The notes under the pieces were generated by a model, which was not told the origin of the DNA, ran no database searches, and worked only from the letters and a program-made list of their open reading frames with translations. The position numbers and the translations under genes are program-made. A stretch of 64,000 nucleotides of DNA from Pseudomonadota bacterium (GTDB taxonomy: Bacteria; Bdellovibrionota; FAC87; UBA2466): assembly GCA_009927165.1 (NCBI GenBank), contig RFNO01000107.1, forward strand, positions 1 to 64,000, read 5' to 3'. Below, in pieces: positions 48,845-58,490 of this stretch (position 1 is the first letter of the stretch; each line of letters begins with the position of its first letter).

Positions 48845-49625
48845 AAAATCGCCAAACTTTTATCAATCCCCCCAAGCCCCACTTCGAGAAATAGTTCTTC
48901 AAGTGAATTCGGTTTCGTCTATTACTTAGAGCTTTTTGGGCTTCTAAATTCCAAAGCTGATTTTTTTTGAGCGCTCTTTCAGCTTCCTCGACCGATTTAA
49001 GTTCATTGACTGTAGATGCTCCCCCTGAATGCATAACTGCCAATGGAGCGCCCTCGATATAATATCCTTTCAGCTTGGTCTCTAGTGGATTCAAATACAA
49101 CCGACAAATCAGTTCAAAATCCATGGCGTAGCTAAAACTTTCATCAAAAAGTCCTAACTTATCGTAAAAACTTTTTCGAACAAAGAAAGCCGGATGATTG
49201 AAAGGCATAGCTTTTGTAATCGGACCTTGGAGAGGACGTCGAATTTGAGAGCCATGCACGGGATCGACAAAGAGCATGTTTCCGTGCACAAATTCCAAAT
49301 CTGGCTCAGCTAAAAATGCGGAAGTAACTCGCTCTAAAGTATGTTCATCAAAAAAAGCATCATCACTATTGAGAATTGAAATAATATCACCGCTAGCTAT
49401 TCGAATTCCCTTGTTGAACGCATCACTAATTCCCCGATCCTTTTCTGAAACGATTTTAGGGCTACGTTTTGATTGGTTGTTGATCATGGAAACAGTTTGA
49501 TCGGAACTCAGATTGTCGATGAAAATATGCTCCGTTTCAGGATGCAGTTGAACATTCACACTCTGAATATTTCGTCTAATACTAGCTTCTGAGTTGAAGG
49601 TCGGAGTGATGACAGAAATTTTCAT
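48831..49625 (-). CDS. Family 2 glycosyltransferase
   Basis: ISVITPTFNSEASIRRNIQSV, FIDNLSSDQT, ISILNSDDAFFDEHTL. Confidence 0.93.
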   Translation of the reverse strand: MKISVITPTFNSEASIRRNIQSVNVQLHPETEHIFIDNLSSDQTVSMINNQSKRSPKIVSEKDRGISDAFNKGIRIASGDIISILNSDDAFFDEHTLERVTSAFLAEPDLEFVHGNMLFVDPVHGSQIRRPLQGPITKAMPFNHPAFFVRKSFYDKLGLFDESFSYAMDFELICRLYLNPLETKLKGYYIEGAPLAVMHSGGASTVNELKSVEEAERALKKNQLWNLEAQKALSNRRNRIHLKNYFSKWGLGGLIKVWRFFKWR

Positions 49626-49650
49626 GGGAAGTATTTACTGGGGTCTTGAA

Positions 49651-49741
49651 TGGCGGAGAGAGAGAGATTCGAACTCTCGATAGGCTATTAACCTATACAC
49701 GCGTTCCAGGCGTGCGCCTTCAACCACTCGGCCATCTCTCC
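49651..49741 (-). tRNA. tRNA-Ser (anticodon GGA), CCA encoded
   Basis: Reverse complement GGAGAGATGGCCGAGTGGTTGAAGGCGCACGCCTGGAACGCGTG...GTTCGAATCTCTCTCTCTCCGCCA with long variable arm. Confidence 0.97.
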
Positions 49742-49819
49742 GCAAAAAAATAATCACCCAGACAGTTAACACAGACCGGTGTACCTGGTCTACTCTGGAA
49801 ACGAATGAAATTACAGGAA

Positions 49820-50293
49820 TTACGCTCCGCGTTTAGAGCGCTTGGTTTTGAAGTACTGGCTGAGCGCGGAGCCACATTTTTCGCCTAAAACTCCCCCTCG
49901 AACGACTTTAAACCGATGATCGAATACTCCTTTTTCAATTAGAGGTAATAACATTTCTAAACCAGCTCCTTTGGGGTCTTTTGCGCCATAAAAAATAGAC
50001 TCGACTCGGCCCCACAAGAGAGCACCTGTGCACATCATGCAAGGTTCAATCGTGACATAGAGAGCAGTTTCGAGAGGCAAACGCCATTGGCCAGTTCGTC
50101 GATTGTAATCTTCCAGGGCCTCGATTTCAGCGTGCGCCGTGGTTTTTCCACTCTTTTCCCGCAAGTTATAGCCTTGTCCAATCACTTTTCCGTCATGAAC
50201 TAAGATGGCCCCTATCGGAACTTCATCTAGTCGTTCGGCAGAACTGCCGAGATCCAGGGCAAGTTGCATGAATTGTTCATGATTAAAATCCAT
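49820..50293 (-). CDS. tadA: tRNA-specific adenosine deaminase
   Basis: EVPIGAILV, TAHAEIEAL, VTIEPCMMCTGALLWGRVESIFYGAKDPKGAG. Confidence 0.96.
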   Translation of the reverse strand: MDFNHEQFMQLALDLGSSAERLDEVPIGAILVHDGKVIGQGYNLREKSGKTTAHAEIEALEDYNRRTGQWRLPLETALYVTIEPCMMCTGALLWGRVESIFYGAKDPKGAGLEMLLPLIEKGVFDHRFKVVRGGVLGEKCGSALSQYFKTKRSKRGA

Positions 50294-50300
50294 AAAAGAA

Positions 50301-50385
50301 TGGTGCTCGGCGGGAGACTCGAACTCCCACGGGTCGCCCCACAGGCTTCTGAGACCTGCGTGTCTACCAATTCCACCAGCCGAGC
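50301..50385 (-). tRNA. tRNA-Leu (anticodon CAG), CCA encoded
   Basis: Reverse complement GCTCGGCTGGTGGAATTGGTAGACACGCAGGTCTCAGAAGCCTG...GTTCGAGTCTCCCGCCGAGCACCA. Confidence 0.97.
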
Positions 50386-50453
50386 GAAATTTCGGCAAAA
50401 TTTACAAACAAATACTTAACTGGAGAGGCCCAATTTGTCTATGATGCAGAGTC

Positions 50454-51131
50454 ATGGCCAAGCGAGGTTTTTTTATCAGTTTTGAAGGCGGGGAGGGGGG
50501 AGGAAAGTCTACCCAAATTAAACGTTTGAAAACGGTCCTGCGACGTAATCGAGTGCCTTTTCTGGTAACTTTAGAGCCTGGAGGGACTCGGATTGGAAGA
50601 AAAATTCGGGAGCTTCTCTTAAACCCCAAAAATAAGAACTTATCCAATCGAGCTGAACTGTATTTGTATGAAGCAGACCGAGCTCAACATGTGGAGGAAG
50701 TGATTCGACCTGCTTTGGAGGCGGGTAAAGTTGTTATTACGGATCGTTATGCGGATTCCTCTTCCGTTTATCAAGGTATCTGCCGTGGGTTGGGAGTCGG
50801 ATGGACGGAAAAACTCAATGACTTTGCTACCCAATATCTTTATCCCGATTTAGTTATTGTTTTAGATGTACCTGAATCTGTCGGTCTCTCAAGGGTCCGC
50901 AACCGGCTTCAGAGTGATCCGAAGCTGCGAGGAAAGCGCAGAGTAGTAAAATTGGACCGCTTAGAGCGTGAACGCTCTTCTTTTCACCGAAAAGTTCGGA
51001 AAGGTTTTATTGCACTTTCGAAGAAACATTCTGAACGAATTAAATTAATAGATGCCACACAAAGTCCCGATAATGTCTCTCAACAGATTTTAGCCCTCAT
51101 TCAAAAACGCTGGGGAAAGAGACTCAGATGA
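50454..51131 (+). CDS. tmk: Thymidylate kinase
   Basis: FISFEGGEGGGKSTQIKRL; ITDRYADSSSVYQG. Confidence 0.96.
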   Translation: MAKRGFFISFEGGEGGGKSTQIKRLKTVLRRNRVPFLVTLEPGGTRIGRKIRELLLNPKNKNLSNRAELYLYEADRAQHVEEVIRPALEAGKVVITDRYADSSSVYQGICRGLGVGWTEKLNDFATQYLYPDLVIVLDVPESVGLSRVRNRLQSDPKLRGKRRVVKLDRLERERSSFHRKVRKGFIALSKKHSERIKLIDATQSPDNVSQQILALIQKRWGKRLR

Positions 51132-51952
51132 ACGCTGGAGTTTTGGGGGTTCAAGGAAATATCGCGGTCCAAGAACGGTTGTTTCGGTATTTGTCATCAG
51201 GAAGGGTTCACCCCGGTTTGATTTTTTCTGGCCCCGATAAAAGGTCGAAATGGCAAGTCGCAATTGGAATTGCTAAGTTTCTGTTTTGTAACCACCGAGG
51301 CAAAGATGCTTTTTGTAATCAGTGCTCGAGTTGCAAAAGAATCGAAAAAGAAATTCATCCAGACGTACTTCTCTTTAAGAATGATGAAGATGACTCGTTA
51401 AAAGTAGAAACCATTCGAGAAATTACGCACCAAATGGAAGTAGCTCCCTTAGAGGGCGGCGCAAAGATTTGTGTGATTGAGGAGGCTCATCGGATGAATC
51501 ATGCTTCTGCTAATGCATTTTTGAAGACGTTGGAAGAACCCAAGCCTCATCGTTATTTTATTCTCCTAACAACACAGTTAGGATCGTTTTTGCCCACTTT
51601 GTTGTCCCGTTCTATTGTTTTTCATTTTAGGCCTGAACAGGAAGTACTCACTTTTACAGCCGAGGAAACAGAAAGGTATCAAAAATTGGTGGAATCCTTT
51701 CAACGCACTAGAGATCCGAGGCCCATCATTGAAAATTGTGAAGAAAAAGAGGCCTGTCTTAGATTTATTCAATTTTTGCAAACAGAGTTGAGGAAAGCAG
51801 CAACAGGAGATGAACCTCAGACCCTGTTTAGTTCATGGAGCAGTTATGATTGTGCCAAAAAATTTGATGAAATAGTTCAATTAGAGGGGCGTTTGCGTTC
51901 AAATGCCAATTACGGTTTAATGCTAGAGAGTTTTTTGCGTCAGGAATTTTAA
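51128..51952 (+). CDS. holB: DNA polymerase III delta' subunit
   Basis: Cys cluster CNHRGKDAFCNQCSSCKRI, VIEEAHRMNHASANAFLKTLEEP. Confidence 0.93.
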   Translation: MNAGVLGVQGNIAVQERLFRYLSSGRVHPGLIFSGPDKRSKWQVAIGIAKFLFCNHRGKDAFCNQCSSCKRIEKEIHPDVLLFKNDEDDSLKVETIREITHQMEVAPLEGGAKICVIEEAHRMNHASANAFLKTLEEPKPHRYFILLTTQLGSFLPTLLSRSIVFHFRPEQEVLTFTAEETERYQKLVESFQRTRDPRPIIENCEEKEACLRFIQFLQTELRKAATGDEPQTLFSSWSSYDCAKKFDEIVQLEGRLRSNANYGLMLESFLRQEF

Positions 51953-51970
51953 ACAAGTGTTCAATCAGAC

Positions 51971-53530
51971 ATGAAAAAAAGCTATTACATTACCACTCCC
52001 ATTTATTATGTAACCGATGCACCCCATATTGGGCATCTTTATACTACGGTGGCCGCTGATATTCTTAGCCACTATCACCGCTTAATAGGTGAAGATGTGT
52101 GGTTTCTTACTGGAACCGACGAGCACGGACAAAAGTGTGAAAAAAGAGCTAAGGAAACCGGTGAAACGCCCCAAGCTCTCGCTGATCGGGTTGTTGAACG
52201 GTATAAAGTAGCGTGGCATCGATATGGAATCCGCTACAGCGACTTTATTCGAACTACAGAAGAGCGGCACAAGAAAGTAGTCACGACTTACATCCAGCAG
52301 CTCATGAAAACTGGAGATGTTTATCTAGCTGAGTATGAGGGTCTTTATTGTGTTCCTTGCGAAACGTATTGGACTGAGACCCAAGCAGTAGAGGGAAAGT
52401 GCGCTGACTGTGGGCGGCCTGTTGAGCGTCTGAAAGAGGAAAGTTATTTCTTTAAGATGTCCGCTTATGAAAAACCGCTCCTTGAGCACTTAGAGCGGCA
52501 CCCCAATTTCATTTTTCCGGAAAGCCGGCGCAATGAAGTATTAGGTTTTATTCGACAAGGACTCAAAGATATCAGCATTAGTCGAACAACGATTCAATGG
52601 GGAATCCCCATGCCAAAGGATCCTAAGGCAACCAAAGACCACAAAGTTTATGTTTGGTTTGATGCGCTCACCAATTATTTAGCTGCGCTTGGTCCATTGG
52701 AGTCGGATGCGAAGTACGGAAAGTATTGGCCAAATGCCATTCATTTGGTTGGAAAAGACATTCTCAGGTTCCATGCTGTTTATTGGCCGACTTTTTTGAT
52801 GGCGCTGGGTCTACCATTACCTAAACAGATAGTGGCTCATGGCTGGCTTACTGATTCGAATCGAAAAATTAGCAAATCTTTGGGAAATGCGATTGACCCT
52901 CTAGCTCTTGCTGATGAGGTCGGTGTCGATGGAATGCGTTACTTCTTGTTTCGTGAGTTTGTGTTTGGTCTCGATGGGGAATACACGAAAGAGATTATGT
53001 ATCAGAGAATCAATTCTGATTTGGCAAACGATTATGGCAATTGCATTAGTCGTGTGTGTTCGATGATTTTGAAATATTGTGGTGACCAGTCTGTAAATAT
53101 CCAGGAACTGATTAAGCCTGCAAGCGAGCCCAAACAAACGGTAGGAGAAGTTATTCCCGTTTTTCACAATGAAATGCAGAATTACGGATTTCAACGTGCG
53201 TTAGAAGCTGTCTGGAAAATTATTTCGTCGGTTAATCGGTACATTGATAGTTCAGCTCCGTGGACATTAGCCAAGTCGGGTACTCCGGAAGATCAGCTGA
53301 AGTTGAAGCAAGTTTTGTTTCAATGCCATGAAGCGCTCAGAGTTGCCTCTATTTTTCTATTACCGTTTATACCCACGAGCGCCCGGAAGGCTCTGACGAC
53401 TTTAGGTGCTTTCGAATCTGTTACGGGTGAAGCTCCTCTTCTCCAAAACGTTGGTTGGGGCCAGGGACCTGCCGAAGTACAAATTAAAAAGCCGGAACCG
53501 CTTTTTCCTAGATTGGAACTGAAAAAGTGA
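51971..53530 (+). CDS. metG: Methionyl-tRNA synthetase
   Basis: TTPIYYVTDAPHIGHLYTTVAADIL; KISKSLGNAIDP; CVPCETYW..CADCGRP zinc knuckle. Confidence 0.97.
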   Translation: MKKSYYITTPIYYVTDAPHIGHLYTTVAADILSHYHRLIGEDVWFLTGTDEHGQKCEKRAKETGETPQALADRVVERYKVAWHRYGIRYSDFIRTTEERHKKVVTTYIQQLMKTGDVYLAEYEGLYCVPCETYWTETQAVEGKCADCGRPVERLKEESYFFKMSAYEKPLLEHLERHPNFIFPESRRNEVLGFIRQGLKDISISRTTIQWGIPMPKDPKATKDHKVYVWFDALTNYLAALGPLESDAKYGKYWPNAIHLVGKDILRFHAVYWPTFLMALGLPLPKQIVAHGWLTDSNRKISKSLGNAIDPLALADEVGVDGMRYFLFREFVFGLDGEYTKEIMYQRINSDLANDYGNCISRVCSMILKYCGDQSVNIQELIKPASEPKQTVGEVIPVFHNEMQNYGFQRALEAVWKIISSVNRYIDSSAPWTLAKSGTPEDQLKLKQVLFQCHEALRVASIFLLPFIPTSARKALTTLGAFESVTGEAPLLQNVGWGQGPAEVQIKKPEPLFPRLELKK

Positions 53531-54303
53531 AGGGTTTCATTGATACTCATGCCCATTTAGCGATGCTTCAGCACTCCAGCTTGACTGAAGTAATGGAGAG
53601 AGCTCAAGCATCACAGATAGAAAAAATGGTTACTGTATCTGTGGATGAGAAAAGTTGGGAAGCCAATCGAATTTTAGCTGAGAGTCATTCGAAAGTTTGG
53701 TACTCGTTAGGACTTCATCCCCATGAAGCTAAGGATTGGGTAAAATGCCGCCCTCGATTTTTAGAGGCATACAAAAAGTCGCACAGTAATAAAAAGTGTG
53801 TGGCTTTGGGAGAAATGGGATTAGATTTTTTCTATAACCATTCGGAACGGGACGTTCAAATTTCCTGTTTTACCGATCAATTGCAGCTCGCAAAGCAATG
53901 GAATTTGCCGGTCATTATTCACTCAAGGGATGCTTTCCAAGATACGTACGATACGATTAGAAAAGTCGGATTGGGACCCAAAGGTGGCGTTATGCATTGC
54001 TTTACTGGCAATGCCGAGCAAGCTAAAGAAGCAGTAGATCTGGGGTTGTTGATTTCCTTTTCGGGTATTTTGACGTTTAAGACAGCAACCGAACTGAAAG
54101 AAGCTGCGAAAAGTTTGGACAAATCCAAGATTGTCATTGAAACGGATTGTCCGTTTTTGGCACCCGTTCCTTTTCGCGGAAAACCAAATGAGCCATCGCT
54201 TTTACCGGAAGTAGCTAAAGTCCTGGCCCAACTCAAAAATTGTTCAGTTGAGGAAATTGCCGAGAATACCAGCGATAATGCTTGCCGCCTTTTTTGTATT
54301 TAG
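53527..54303 (+). CDS. tatD: TatD family metal-dependent hydrolase
   Basis: FIDTHAHL, ALGEMGLDFFY, VIIHSRDA, GVMHCFTGN, IETDCPFLAPVPFRG. Confidence 0.96.
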   Translation: MKGFIDTHAHLAMLQHSSLTEVMERAQASQIEKMVTVSVDEKSWEANRILAESHSKVWYSLGLHPHEAKDWVKCRPRFLEAYKKSHSNKKCVALGEMGLDFFYNHSERDVQISCFTDQLQLAKQWNLPVIIHSRDAFQDTYDTIRKVGLGPKGGVMHCFTGNAEQAKEAVDLGLLISFSGILTFKTATELKEAAKSLDKSKIVIETDCPFLAPVPFRGKPNEPSLLPEVAKVLAQLKNCSVEEIAENTSDNACRLFCI

Positions 54304-54307
54304 AAAT

Positions 54308-54384
54308 CGAAGGGATGATAAATAGCTTTGCCTCTTCGCCCCCCACATTGAGTGAATTAGCAATTTGATTTACTCATCCCTTCG
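54308..54384. terminator. Inverted repeat between convergent genes, candidate bidirectional terminator
   Basis: CGAAGGGATGA (54308-54318) and TCATCCCTTCG (54374-54384), extended by TAAA/TTTA across one bulged base, then a T-rich run. Confidence 0.45.
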
Positions 54385-54397
54385 TCTTTCTTTCTCC

Positions 54398-54883
54398 TCA
54401 AGGTATTTTAGGTATTGAAGCTCCATGACCAAAAAGCTGCTGCTTCCCACAGATCCCAACATTTGAGATACCAAAAACATAGATAGGCTTTCCACGGTGC
54501 AAGTGAGCCCAGTCGCCTAAGGGAATCGCAAACCTGTGGGCGCCCCCGCTGATTTTGCACCAAGGAGTGAGCGCAGGTTCGCTTTTTAAGTTTGCGACGG
54601 TCTCTTTGACGAGTAATCCCTTTTCTTTTTTTTCTGACTTGCTTACAAAAATTCTAATTTTTACAGGAATCTTCTCGCCGTGCTCACAAGCCCATCCAGT
54701 TAGGTGATTGTTCTGCACGCCATCAATAAATCCAGAAATTTTCTGACCAGTTGGTGAGCATACTGGAGAATCATTACCGAAATCAGTTTTTAAGGCACTC
54801 TCGTTATTAGATTTTCCATAGGCTTCACTTGGAAACAATAGTTGTAACAAAATACAACAAGCTATTAAGTAAACCTTTAACAT
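54398..54883 (-). CDS. Secreted protein with GWAC-type beta domain, unknown function
   Basis: Signal peptide MLKVYLIACCILLQLLFPSEAYG; ISGFIDGVQNNHLTGWACEHGEKIPVKIRIFV. Confidence 0.6.
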   Translation of the reverse strand: MLKVYLIACCILLQLLFPSEAYGKSNNESALKTDFGNDSPVCSPTGQKISGFIDGVQNNHLTGWACEHGEKIPVKIRIFVSKSEKKEKGLLVKETVANLKSEPALTPWCKISGGAHRFAIPLGDWAHLHRGKPIYVFGISNVGICGKQQLFGHGASIPKIP

Positions 54884-55085
54884 CGGGGCTCCTATTAAAG
54901 GTGGGGGTATGCCAATGTGTTATTGCACTCGGGGTGCCAAACCTGATTAGCCTTAATTCAATCGAAAAGGAGAACGACAGGTGTAAAAACAATGGACGCA
55001 AACATCCAGAATACGGGCTAAGACCTTATTCTCAATAAAAAAGTAACCAGCCAATGTTTGTACACTTAAACCGATCAAGGGATAA

Positions 55086-55763
55086 TCAGCGACTTTCGAG
55101 CAGTTCTCTGACGATTTTTCTGCCTGAGCCATTGAGTGAATGGCCTAAATCGGGAAGAGTGAAGAATTTAGCCCCATATCCTAATCGGGTAATCATTTCA
55201 AAGGAGCTTTTTGCCTGTGCGTAGGGAACAATTTCATCTTGGGCACCGTGAATGCCGTAAACTTTTACCAACGAGACCCCCTCGTAAGCTTCGGCTCTAT
55301 AAGCGGCACCCACGCCAATGATAGTATTGCAATTCAAGCCCGCTTTGAGGAGGAATGGAGCAAAGAATCCTCCTTGGGAAAAGCCGAGAATGGTCCAGTC
55401 AAGATGGTCCAGACCGACTTGAGCAATCAGATTCATCAGGGCTTCCGCAGCAAATTCAGGCGAAATCATTTGTTTCCCGGATTGGGGATCTCGAAAATAC
55501 CAAGCGTAAGCTTCTTTAAATTCACTGTTCTTCTTTGATGGACAAGGAAAAAGCCCATTGGGAATAAGAACGTGAAAGTGGGGAACCGGTTCGTCTCCCA
55601 AAAGTCTCTTCTTCACACTTTGGGCCCGGTCGGTAAATCCATGCAGAACTAAGAGCCCTCTCTCACTCTTCTCGCTGGGCTGATACAGATAGGACGTTTC
55701 CAGCCGGATATCAAGGGGGATAGTTTGAGATGAAAATTCAGAGGCATTTATCTTTTGTGACAT
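55086..55763 (-). CDS. Alpha/beta hydrolase (carboxylesterase/phospholipase type)
   Basis: LGFSQGGFFAPFLLKAG, HGAQDEIVPYAQA, LPDLGHSLN. Confidence 0.87.
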   Translation of the reverse strand: MSQKINASEFSSQTIPLDIRLETSYLYQPSEKSERGLLVLHGFTDRAQSVKKRLLGDEPVPHFHVLIPNGLFPCPSKKNSEFKEAYAWYFRDPQSGKQMISPEFAAEALMNLIAQVGLDHLDWTILGFSQGGFFAPFLLKAGLNCNTIIGVGAAYRAEAYEGVSLVKVYGIHGAQDEIVPYAQAKSSFEMITRLGYGAKFFTLPDLGHSLNGSGRKIVRELLESR

Positions 55764-55914
55764 AAAATATGAAACCTATTCTAACGGAATCGCCCGACTA
55801 GCTCAAATAGTGTGTGCTCCCCACAGATGATCATCGGCTAGTCGCACTCAATCTGTCTACGGCTTAAGAATTCAGCCTGCTGACATGGAATAAGGGTTGC
55901 ACCTTGATTGGTCG

Positions 55915-57765
55915 ATGCCAAAAGTGAAGAAAAAGAACACTCTGCGAATACGATATTTTTTGGGGACAGCATTTCTTTGTTTCCCCCTCTCCGCTTACCC
56001 TGAACTTGGCGAGTTCTATATCAACAATCAAGTTTTAAACGAGTTACAAGTTATCAATGTCGAAAACACCCCGTTTACCAAAAAGGGGAGACGAGTTCAG
56101 CCTAATCTCACGATTCGCTTAAATCCTCAGTTAGTAGATGACGACGAAAAAGTAAGTTTAAATCTTAATATTGATCTTGAAGGTACTTCCCATAGTTCTG
56201 GAAGCACTCCCGTAGTCGGACAAAAAAAGGTGTTCTCCTCGATAGATGCGGATGTGCGTGCTCGTTACCAGCAGCAACTCAGTTATGGAGTGGATGGACT
56301 TCAAGCAGGACGGTTCACTGGAACCCCCACGATCACGCCCAAAAATATCTCTGTTAGAAATAACTTTGGTTTGCTCAATCGAATCGTTCAGAAAAAGGCA
56401 CAGGCTAAAGCTCCTCAGCAGGTCTTTTCTGAACTTCCCCAGGAACGTCGTGAACTGGACCAAAAGTTAAGGTCCGAAGTTAAAAGAGGGGTAGATAAGG
56501 CGAAACAGTTTATTGAACAAGCCACAGTGGAAGCCCAGTCGGTTGTTTCCCAAGCGAACAACCTTCCGTTTAATACCAAATTTTCCTCAAAAACCGGCCC
56601 ACAAGGCGGCGTGAGAGTTGTCCTGTCAGACAAAGAGGATAACAAGCCGGTCACAGCCGCACCGGAATTTAAGAAAAAGGATCAGATTGCTGCATCAGGG
56701 GTGTTTCGCCAGGAGGTTCTGGAAAAAACGATTGCCCAGGAAATTGCAGGAAAAGAAATGAAAATTATCGAATTAAAACAGCACCTATGCAGCGACAAAA
56801 TAAAAAGCCTCATTAATTTTTGCGACACCCAAAAAACCAATGACAGCCTTGGTCTGTCGGTTGTCTTCGATGAGAAAAAGCCGGTGGAAGTGTTGTTTCA
56901 AAATGGAAAAGTAACACTAAAAATAAATGCAAGAAATCGTGTCGGCGCTTATCAGGGTTTACTTGATTCAGGAGCGTTGCTGCAGCAGGCCTCAGTAGAC
57001 CGACTCCCCTCCATTGAATTGGAGCCTTATCAAGTAGAAATGACTTATTCTCTGAAAGATGGTCGTGCCAAGCTTGATAAGTTAGAAGTTCACGATCGTA
57101 GTTCCGCAACAGTAGCACTCAGCAAAGGACCCAAAGGTAAACATGCTTCTGCTTGGAATGGCGTTGAGCTCTGGGGGCAGGTTCGTAGAGCCGGCGGAGC
57201 GCTGATGAATTGGGGCACGAAAACCGCTCTCGAGAGTGAATATCGAGGCGTTATGAAAGATGAGTTAGATTTCCCCAATATTTCGATACCCACAAAACTC
57301 AAAGCTGTTCCCCAAGGAAGCACCAATCCCCCCGAAATCTTGGAGGCCGGAAGTTTCATTCCCATGGAAGTGCACGTTCAGGATGGCTGGTTTGCAGTCT
57401 CGTCCATATTTTGTACTGAAAAGACGAGACCCCTAGGGATTGTTTTTGATCAACAAAATCGAATTTCCGAAATTCAAAAAGGTAGCCCCGCAGAGTCTGT
57501 GGGCTTAAAAGTAGGAGATCGCATTGACTCTTTTGGAACTCCTGAGGAGCGCCACCAGCCATTTTTTTCTGATAACCAGCCCTTTCTCAATTTCATCAAG
57601 GAAAAAGCAAGCGGAAAAAATTCAGATCAGCGGACAATCGAAATATCTGGGAGAAATAAAGCTGGAGAATCCCTTCATAAAACCGTCACACTTTGCCCTA
57701 ACAACCTGGATCATCGACAGAAAGCAGCCGATTTGTTCTATAAGGAGAAAAAAAATCCAGGATGA
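55915..57765 (+). CDS. Large exported protein with C-terminal PDZ domain (start may be 55897)
   Basis: Hydrophobic N-terminal segment; RPLGIVFDQQNRISEIQKGSPAESVGLKVGDRIDSFG PDZ core. Confidence 0.7.
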   Translation: MPKVKKKNTLRIRYFLGTAFLCFPLSAYPELGEFYINNQVLNELQVINVENTPFTKKGRRVQPNLTIRLNPQLVDDDEKVSLNLNIDLEGTSHSSGSTPVVGQKKVFSSIDADVRARYQQQLSYGVDGLQAGRFTGTPTITPKNISVRNNFGLLNRIVQKKAQAKAPQQVFSELPQERRELDQKLRSEVKRGVDKAKQFIEQATVEAQSVVSQANNLPFNTKFSSKTGPQGGVRVVLSDKEDNKPVTAAPEFKKKDQIAASGVFRQEVLEKTIAQEIAGKEMKIIELKQHLCSDKIKSLINFCDTQKTNDSLGLSVVFDEKKPVEVLFQNGKVTLKINARNRVGAYQGLLDSGALLQQASVDRLPSIELEPYQVEMTYSLKDGRAKLDKLEVHDRSSATVALSKGPKGKHASAWNGVELWGQVRRAGGALMNWGTKTALESEYRGVMKDELDFPNISIPTKLKAVPQGSTNPPEILEAGSFIPMEVHVQDGWFAVSSIFCTEKTRPLGIVFDQQNRISEIQKGSPAESVGLKVGDRIDSFGTPEERHQPFFSDNQPFLNFIKEKASGKNSDQRTIEISGRNKAGESLHKTVTLCPNNLDHRQKAADLFYKEKKNPG

Positions 57766-58490
57766 GAAACACCAGAAAACAATTTGTTGTCTTGTTAATG
57801 GTTGCAATCCTAGTCGAGATGTTCTTTTCTCGACAAGCTGTCGGCGACGATGATTATAATCTACAAGAAATTGCACGTGCTCTTTATTTAGTGCGTCCTC
57901 AATTATCCGAATCCAAGATTGTTCGGTACTCAAAAGCAATAGTAAAAGCCGCTCAAACTTTTCAGATTGAGCCTCTGACACTGGTGGCTATTGCTCAGCA
58001 GGAATCAACTTTCAGAGAAAATCTACCTGAGGGCAAAGCAGGTGAGATTGGAATGCTTCAGATACGGAAGAGTTGGTTGAAAAACTCTAAATTCCGAAGG
58101 GTTTTTAAAAATGCACAGATCCGAGACTTGCATCAGCCGGAAAAAGCGTTTCTCTACGCTGCATGGATATTAAAAGATTTAAGAAGCAAAGGATATAAGA
58201 CAAATCTTCCGTACTGGACTTTCTATAACGCTAGGAAGTTTCACCACCGTTTCAAGTATTACCTTCGGGTCAAGCGGCACTTGAGCTCCATTGTGTCGAA
58301 AATGCAGAGAAATAAATTCATTGCCGTGGAATCCGCAGGTGAATGGCAGCCTGATTTATTGGTGAAGAATGAAACTTCTTATTCCGTTCATAGCTCAAGG
58401 GAAGTCTTGCACAATCTACTCAGCCAAATCAATTGGGTTCAAAAAGCAAGTGACGCCATCCGGGAAATGCCGCGTATCTATCTTGATTAG
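57762..58490 (+). CDS. Lytic transglycosylase (SLT domain)
   Basis: VAIAQQESTFRENLPEGKAGEIGMLQIRKSW; ATGA overlap with previous gene. Confidence 0.88.
   Translation: MRNTRKQFVVLLMVAILVEMFFSRQAVGDDDYNLQEIARALYLVRPQLSESKIVRYSKAIVKAAQTFQIEPLTLVAIAQQESTFRENLPEGKAGEIGMLQIRKSWLKNSKFRRVFKNAQIRDLHQPEKAFLYAAWILKDLRSKGYKTNLPYWTFYNARKFHHRFKYYLRVKRHLSSIVSKMQRNKFIAVESAGEWQPDLLVKNETSYSVHSSREVLHNLLSQINWVQKASDAIREMPRIYLD

Noticed and set aside
21845-49625. Glycan locus as a tRNA-inserted genomic island
   Set aside because: tRNA-Ser borders one side, but I found no integrase at that border and no evident direct-repeat att sites, so insertion at the tRNA is unsupported.
55795-55844. CGACTAGC...GCTAGTCG inverted repeat upstream of the PDZ gene
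   Set aside because: 8 bp arms separated by 34 nt are expected by chance many times in 64 kb; no supporting promoter or operator features.
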